Shown here: positions 40,921 to 45,232 of the stretch, one piece after another | Layout of the letters: each line of letters starts with the position of its first letter | Numbering within the stretch: the stretch's first letter is position 1 | Source of the DNA: DATFXF01 sp035258565 | GTDB taxonomy: Bacteria; Acidobacteriota; Terriglobia; Acidiferrales; UBA7541 | Direction of reading: 5' to 3' | Assembly: GCA_035258565.1 (NCBI GenBank) | Contig: DATFXF010000178.1 | Span: 1 to 45,232, forward strand | DNA length: 45,232 nt | The notes under the pieces: generated by a model | Seen by the model: only the letters and a program-made list of their open reading frames with translations | Told to the model about the DNA's origin: nothing | Database searches by the model: none | Translations under genes and position numbers: made by a program

Positions 40921-42264
40921 ATGGCAGGCAAAAAAGGTCGAGGGATTTCCCGTAGGGATTTCATCAAAACGACCGGTGCCGGCGCGGTCGCGGCGGGCCT
41001 CGGTCCTTTCATGCTCTTTCCTGAGCGGGCCCAAGCGCAACAGAAGACGCTCAAAATCCTGCAGTGGAGCCACTTCGTGCCCGCGTACGACAAGTGGTTT
41101 GATGGGGTCTTCACAAAGGAATGGGGGCAGAAACACAACACCAACGTCAGCGTCGATCACATCAACCTGAACGAGATCCCTGCTCGGGCAGCCGCGGAGG
41201 TTTCGGCGCAGAAGGGCCACGATCTGGTGATGTTCCTCTCCCCGCCCGCAGCTTACGAGAAGCACGCCATTGATCATACGGAGATCTATCGGGAGGTGGA
41301 GCGGAAGCATGGCAAGGTGATCCAGCTCGGGCACAAGTCCACCTACAATCCGAAGACGAAGAAATACTATGCGTTCTCGGATTCCTACGTGCCGGATCCG
41401 GGCAACTGGCACAAGGATTATTGGACTGCGGTGGGCTATCCCAACGGTCCGAATACCTATGAGCAACTTCTCGACGGCGCCCGGAAGATCCGCAAACAGC
41501 TTGGCAATCCCTGCGGCCTGGGTCTCGCGCAGGAGCTGGATACCAGCATGGCCATGCGAGCCATCCTGTGGTCTTTCGGCGGCTCGGAGCAGGACGAAAA
41601 TGGAAACGTGGTGATCAACTCGAAGAACACCATCGAGGCTCTGAAGTACATGAAGGCATTGTATCAGGACACGGAAACGCCCGAGGTGTTCACCTGGGAC
41701 CCCTCTTCGAATAACCGGGCCATGCTCGCCGGCAAGGTCTCCTTCGTGATGAACGCAATCTCCATCACCCGCGAGGCCGAGAACAAGAAGATGGACATTG
41801 CGAACAAGATCATGCTCAGCGCCGCGCTCCAGGGGCCGGTGCGCCGGATCGCCGCCGAACACGTGATGGACTGCTACGTGATCTGGAAGTTTGCCGAGAA
41901 CATCCCCGGTGCCAAGCAGTTCCTAGCGGATTACATTGATCATTTTGCGGAAGCGTTCAAGGCCAGCCAGTGGTACAACTTCCCGTGCTTCCCGAGCACG
42001 GTGCCGGACTTGAAGCAGCAGATCCAGAGTGATCCGGTCGCTGAACCCCATGACAAGTACAAGGTGCTGGCTGACGTGCTCGACTGGGCCACGAACATCG
42101 GCTATCCCGGTTACGCCAGCGCTGGCATCGACGAAGTCTTCAACACCTGGGTGATCCCCACGATGTTCGCCAAGGTGGCGCGCAACGAAATGAGCCCTGA
42201 GGATGCTGCCAAAGCGGCGGAGACGGAAATTAAGCGCATCTTCGAGCGGCGGAAGGAAGGCTAG
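40921..42264 (+). CDS. Tat-exported sugar-type ABC substrate-binding protein (second system)
   Basis: Family 1 extracellular solute-binding protein, 447 residues, related to the one at 32819. Twin-arginine signal GISRRDFIKTTGAGAVAAG ends near RAQAQQ. EIPARAAAEVSAQKGHDLV, WHKDYWTAVGYPNGPNTYEQL, and WDPSSNNRAMLAGKVSFVMN match the paralogue's layout. GAAGGAGG abuts an ATG at 40912, so the in-frame ATG at 40921 (nine bases away) is preferred. The stop is 11 bases before the ATPase gene. Ligand unknown; a sugar by family. Confidence 0.92.
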   Translation: MAGKKGRGISRRDFIKTTGAGAVAAGLGPFMLFPERAQAQQKTLKILQWSHFVPAYDKWFDGVFTKEWGQKHNTNVSVDHINLNEIPARAAAEVSAQKGHDLVMFLSPPAAYEKHAIDHTEIYREVERKHGKVIQLGHKSTYNPKTKKYYAFSDSYVPDPGNWHKDYWTAVGYPNGPNTYEQLLDGARKIRKQLGNPCGLGLAQELDTSMAMRAILWSFGGSEQDENGNVVINSKNTIEALKYMKALYQDTETPEVFTWDPSSNNRAMLAGKVSFVMNAISITREAENKKMDIANKIMLSAALQGPVRRIAAEHVMDCYVIWKFAENIPGAKQFLADYIDHFAEAFKASQWYNFPCFPSTVPDLKQQIQSDPVAEPHDKYKVLADVLDWATNIGYPGYASAGIDEVFNTWVIPTMFAKVARNEMSPEDAAKAAETEIKRIFERRKEG

Positions 42265-42275
42265 CCGGGGTCGCG

Positions 42276-43316
42276 ATGGCGGTTGTCGAAACCAGGGCTC
42301 TCACAAAAGTCTTCAAACGCGGGGAACTCGGGGCCGTCAACAACATTGACTTGTTGACCGAGGAGGGGGAGTTCCTCGTGCTTCTCGGGCCTTCCGGGTC
42401 CGGCAAGACTACGCTGCTGCGCATGATTGCCGGGCTCGAGGAGCCCACCTCCGGCGAAATCCTTATCGGCGGCAGCGTGGTCAATCGCCTAACGCCGCGC
42501 GAGCGCCGCATTGCGATGGTGTTCCAGAGTTACGCGCTCTATCCGCACCTGAGCGTCTACAAGAACATCGCTTTCCCGCTCAAGGCGCAAGGCGTCCAGA
42601 AGGCGCAGCAGCGGGAGAAGGTGGAGTGGGCCGCCTCGCTGCTGGGGATCAAGCGGCTGCTCGATCGCAAACCACGGCAGCTCTCCGGGGGCGAGCGCCA
42701 ACGGGTGGCTCTGGCCCGCGCCATCGTGCGCGAGCCGACTGTCTTCCTGCTCGATGAGCCGCTCTCGAACCTGGATGCCAAGCTCCGCGCCTCGGCCCGC
42801 GAGGAGCTCGAACATTTCCACAAGCGGATCGGCACCACGACCATCTACGTGACCCACGACCAGGTGGAGGCCATGGCCATGGGAGACCGTGTCGTCGTCC
42901 TGCACCAGGGCTACATCCGACAGATCGGTACGCCGACCCAGGTGTACGACGAGCCCGCTGACACCTTTGTGGCCACCTTCCTCGGTTCTCCCCCGATGAA
43001 CCTTCTCGAAGCCGATGACGTCATCGTGGGCTTCCGCCCTGAGCATCTGATTCCCGCCGCGTTGGTACGCCCTGAGGCCGCCATTCCCTTGCGTTTCCGC
43101 GTGCAGCTCGTCGAATACCTCGGGGTGGATTGGATTCTGTACGGTTCGATGGAGGGAGGCCGGTTTCACGGGAAGGAAGTCATCTCCCGGCTTCCCTCGG
43201 CGATGTCCTACGTCGCGGATACGGTCCATGATTTCGCCGTGTGCGACAAGGACTTGCGGTTTTTCGATCGCAAGACAGAAAAACGCATTCCACCGAAAGC
43301 GCTCAGTTGGCAATAA
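42276..43316 (+). CDS. Sugar-type ABC transporter ATPase (MalK/UgpC-like)
   Basis: Cytoplasmic ATPase of 346 residues. Walker A is GPSGSGKTTLL, the Q-loop FQSYALYPHLSVYKNI, the signature LSGGERQRVALARAI, Walker B VFLLDEPLSNLDAKLR and the switch His in YVTHDQVEAMAMGD. The C-terminal regulatory domain (from about residue 240, VGFRPEHLIP) is shorter than in MalK but OB-fold-like. It is the only sugar-type ATPase in the window and may also energise the permease pair at 34192-36091, which lacks one. It overlaps the next permease start by about 10 bases. Confidence 0.93.
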   Translation: MAVVETRALTKVFKRGELGAVNNIDLLTEEGEFLVLLGPSGSGKTTLLRMIAGLEEPTSGEILIGGSVVNRLTPRERRIAMVFQSYALYPHLSVYKNIAFPLKAQGVQKAQQREKVEWAASLLGIKRLLDRKPRQLSGGERQRVALARAIVREPTVFLLDEPLSNLDAKLRASAREELEHFHKRIGTTTIYVTHDQVEAMAMGDRVVVLHQGYIRQIGTPTQVYDEPADTFVATFLGSPPMNLLEADDVIVGFRPEHLIPAALVRPEAAIPLRFRVQLVEYLGVDWILYGSMEGGRFHGKEVISRLPSAMSYVADTVHDFAVCDKDLRFFDRKTEKRIPPKALSWQ

Positions 43317-44188
43317 AGGATAGCAGCCTCGGGCCGGCGATGTTTCTGCCGGCCATCCTCTATGTGGTCGCCCTGATCGGGCTTCCCCTGGTTTTGGCTG
43401 TTCTCTACAGTGTGGGCGACGTGAAAGTAGGGAGTGTCGGCTACCATTTTGTGGGCTTCGAGAATTTCAGGAGTATCTTGCAGAGCCCGGCCTTCCGGCG
43501 GTCGCTGCTCAATTCCTTCATTTTCACGGTGGGCTCGCAGGTTCTGGTGCTGGTGGGTTCGACGATCCTCTCTCTGGCGCTAGAGAAACAGTTCCGCGGC
43601 CGGGGATTTGTGCGTTTTCTAATTCTGCTGCCCTGGGTTGCACCCGTCTCGCTCGGAGCCATCGGCTGGAAATGGATTCTGGACTCGCTCTATAGCGTCA
43701 TCAACTGGGTGCTCGTCGCGTTGCACTTCTATAAGCCCTATTCGGCGCCTATGTGGCTTGGGGAGCCGACCTTGGCCATGATTTCGGTGATTCTCGTGCA
43801 CACCTGGCGGCTGCTGCCCTTCTCCACGGTCATCTTGCTTGCTGGACTCACCGCCATCCCCAAGGACATCCCGGAGGCGGCGGCGATCGATGGCGCTGGA
43901 TTCTGGCGCACCATGTTCCAGATCACCATCCCGATGATGCTTCCGATTGTGAACGTGGCCATCCTCTTCGGTGTGATTTTCACGTTCACGGATATGACCG
44001 TGGTGTACATCTTGACGCGCGGTGGGCCCTACGATACGACGCAGGTGGTACCCTCGCTGGCCTTCTTTACCGGCATTCTGGGCGGCGATCTCTCCGAGGG
44101 AGCGGCGATCTCGCTGTTCCTCGTGCCCCTGCTGGTCGCCGTGGCCTACCTCATGCTTCGCATCGCGCATCGCGCGGAAGTTGCCTGA
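43307..44188 (+). CDS. Sugar ABC transporter permease (MalF-like), second system
   Basis: Six-helix permease of about 293 residues. Helix one is AMFLPAILYVVALIGLPLVL; the coupling loop is IPEAAAIDGAGFWRTMFQIT, and a YILTRGGPYDTTQVVPSLAF segment mirrors that of the permease at 34192. The start is uncertain: a TTG at 43307 overlaps the ATPase stop by 10 bases and fits translational coupling, while the ATG at 43340 has no close ribosome site and would cut into helix one. The stop overlaps the next permease start (ATGA-type overlap). Confidence 0.88.
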   Translation: MAIKDSSLGPAMFLPAILYVVALIGLPLVLAVLYSVGDVKVGSVGYHFVGFENFRSILQSPAFRRSLLNSFIFTVGSQVLVLVGSTILSLALEKQFRGRGFVRFLILLPWVAPVSLGAIGWKWILDSLYSVINWVLVALHFYKPYSAPMWLGEPTLAMISVILVHTWRLLPFSTVILLAGLTAIPKDIPEAAAIDGAGFWRTMFQITIPMMLPIVNVAILFGVIFTFTDMTVVYILTRGGPYDTTQVVPSLAFFTGILGGDLSEGAAISLFLVPLLVAVAYLMLRIAHRAEVA

Positions 44189-45036
44189 TGACCCGCGAAC
44201 GCATTCGCGAGGTGTTCCTGGGCATTGGCCACTGGGCGGTGGTGGTGGTTTTCTCTGTCCTGCTGGCGTTCCCCTTTTACTGGATGTTGATCACCACATT
44301 CAAGCGCAGCAATGATCTCTATAATCTCAAGAACAATCCCTTCATTTTTAACGAGCGTCCGACTCTCGAGCACCTTCGCCTCCTCTTTGGCGAGACGCTC
44401 TATCTCCGATGGGTCGCCAATACCGCCTTGGTCGGCCTTCTTGTGGTGCTCATTACGCTCCTGCTGGCATTGCCGGCGGCGTACGCGCTGGCGCGCCTGA
44501 CCGGCCGATGGGGCGAGCGCCTGGGGATCGCTATCTTTCTGACCTATCTCGTGCCGCCGACGCTGCTTTTCATTCCCCTCTCGAGAGTCGTGTCGACACT
44601 CGGGCTTCAGGATACGATCTGGTCTCTGGTGGTGGTCTATCCGAGCTTTACGATCCCGTTCTCGACGTGGTTGCTGATGGGGTTTTTCAAATCCATCCCT
44701 AAGGATCTTGAGGACGCGGCGATGGTGGATGGCCTGACGCGCTTCGGGGCCTTTATCAAACTCGTCGTACCGATCTCCCTGTCGGGGATTTTGACGGTCG
44801 TGATCTTCACCTTCACCTTGGTGACGCAGGAGTTCGTTTATGCGCTGACGTTTATCTCCCCGGAAGTGCATCAGATGGTGGGCGTGGGAGTGCCCACGTT
44901 TCTGGTGCGCGGGGATGTGTACTACTGGGGCTCGCTGATGGCTGCCTGCTTGATCACGAGCCTGCCCATCGCACTGGTGTACAACCTGTTCCTCGATCGC
45001 TTCATCGCTGGGTTCACCGTGGGGGCGGTCAAGTAA
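44188..45036 (+). CDS. Sugar ABC transporter permease (MalG-like), second system
   Basis: Six-helix permease of 282 residues. Helix one is GHWAVVVVFSVLLAFPFYWM, followed by TFKRSNDLYN. The coupling loop is LEDAAMVDGLTRFGAFIKLV, after VVYPSFTIPFSTWLLMGFF, nearly the same as in the permease at 35162, though the first periplasmic loop is shorter here. ATG 44188 shares a base with the upstream TGA. Last gene of SBP-ATPase-permease-permease. Confidence 0.92.
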   Translation: MTRERIREVFLGIGHWAVVVVFSVLLAFPFYWMLITTFKRSNDLYNLKNNPFIFNERPTLEHLRLLFGETLYLRWVANTALVGLLVVLITLLLALPAAYALARLTGRWGERLGIAIFLTYLVPPTLLFIPLSRVVSTLGLQDTIWSLVVVYPSFTIPFSTWLLMGFFKSIPKDLEDAAMVDGLTRFGAFIKLVVPISLSGILTVVIFTFTLVTQEFVYALTFISPEVHQMVGVGVPTFLVRGDVYYWGSLMAACLITSLPIALVYNLFLDRFIAGFTVGAVK

Positions 45037-45049
45037 GGATGGGGGCGAA

Positions 45050-45067
45050 CCGCCGACGCTTCGGCGG
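45050..45067 (+). other. Hairpin after the second ABC operon
   Basis: CCGCCG (45050-45055), loop ACGCTT, CGGCGG (45062-45067), 14 bases after the last permease stop. A second pair of arms, GCGGCCGC at about 45065-45072 and 45085-45092, lies just beyond. No T-tract is present, so termination here is possible but not shown. Confidence 0.35.
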
Positions 45068-45131
45068 CCGCATTGACGGGGCCAGCGGCCGCGAGCTAGG
45101 ATGTCAGGCGATCCTGCTGGGAGGCACGAGA

Positions 45132-45232
45132 GTGAGGTCTTTTTCCCCTACGGATGTCTTCGGGCGTCCTCTCCGCAACCTGCGGGTTTCGGTGACGGAC
45201 CGCTGCAACCTGCGCTGCCGCTACTGCATGCC
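45132..45232 (+). CDS. moaA: GTP 3',8-cyclase MoaA, N-terminal part only
   Basis: Radical SAM enzyme that starts molybdopterin synthesis. Only 33 codons are inside the window, but they include the diagnostic DVFGRPLRNLRVSVTDRC and the full cluster motif CNLRCRYC followed by MP. The GTG at 45132 has GGGAGG seven bases upstream. It is 95 bases after the ABC operon. Its presence fits the wtpABC oxyanion importer 23 kb to the left, though the two are not adjacent. Confidence 0.9.
   Translation, partial: MRSFSPTDVFGRPLRNLRVSVTDRCNLRCRYCM

Overview
This 45.2-kb window (visibly high G+C, roughly 60-65%) comes from an aerobic, heterotrophic bacterium with a Gram-negative envelope. It carries an outer-membrane porin, a lipoprotein, Tat-exported binding proteins, GTP-dependent PEP carboxykinase, a Bacillus-like FadN/FadA/FadE set, IspH, GlcDEF with lactate permease, and a WtpABC-type oxyanion transporter. 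The mix looks most like an uncultured soil Acidobacteriota; Rokubacteria/Methylomirabilota-type lineages are possible. This is an inference from gene content only.

Left third (1-14.3 kb), core metabolism. pckG (partial, minus) diverges from a small unknown gene. A patatin-like lipase follows, then a fatty-acid oxidation block: FadN-type 3-hydroxyacyl-CoA dehydrogenase/enoyl-CoA hydratase, a convergent membrane-anchored unknown, FadA thiolase, a gamma-glutamylcyclotransferase-like protein, a FadE-type acyl-CoA dehydrogenase, and an unknown gene translated directly behind it. A terminator closes this run. A small membrane protein and an SDR reductase converge. ispH and an arginase-fold protein whose metal-site histidines are replaced come next.

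Middle (14.3-24.8 kb), accessory and partly decayed. It holds a cyclase-family hydrolase, a DUF4440 fragment, a multiply broken DUF169 gene, DUF2630, and an enoyl-CoA hydratase with a TetR-type operator whose divergent tetR is reduced to a fragment fused to tyrosine-integrase debris. tRNA-Leu(UAA) stands next to that debris. An HTH-TOBE (molbindin) regulator and a wtpABC molybdate/tungstate operon with a hairpin-rich leader follow. Then come a frameshifted AbiEi-like antitoxin and an intact ISNCY-like insertion sequence (22509-24502, perfect 18-bp inverted ends).

Right third (24.8-45.2 kb), catabolism and uptake. A minus-strand block encodes lactate/glycolate permease, GlcD, GlcE, GlcF and a SIS-domain sugar-phosphate protein. 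A plus-strand uptake region encodes a Tat-type sugar-binding protein with two permeases and a CcmI-domain lipoprotein, then (past a minus-strand amidase) a porin, then a second binding protein with the only sugar-type ATPase and two more permeases. Together these could form a route across both membranes, with one ATPase possibly serving both permease pairs. The window ends in the first 33 codons of moaA.

The points most worth a second look are the rewired arginase-fold active site, the structured wtp leader, a 12-residue Cys-rich leader peptide overlapping the first binding-protein gene, the apparent frameshift in the amidase Tat signal, and the orphaned FadR-like operator.
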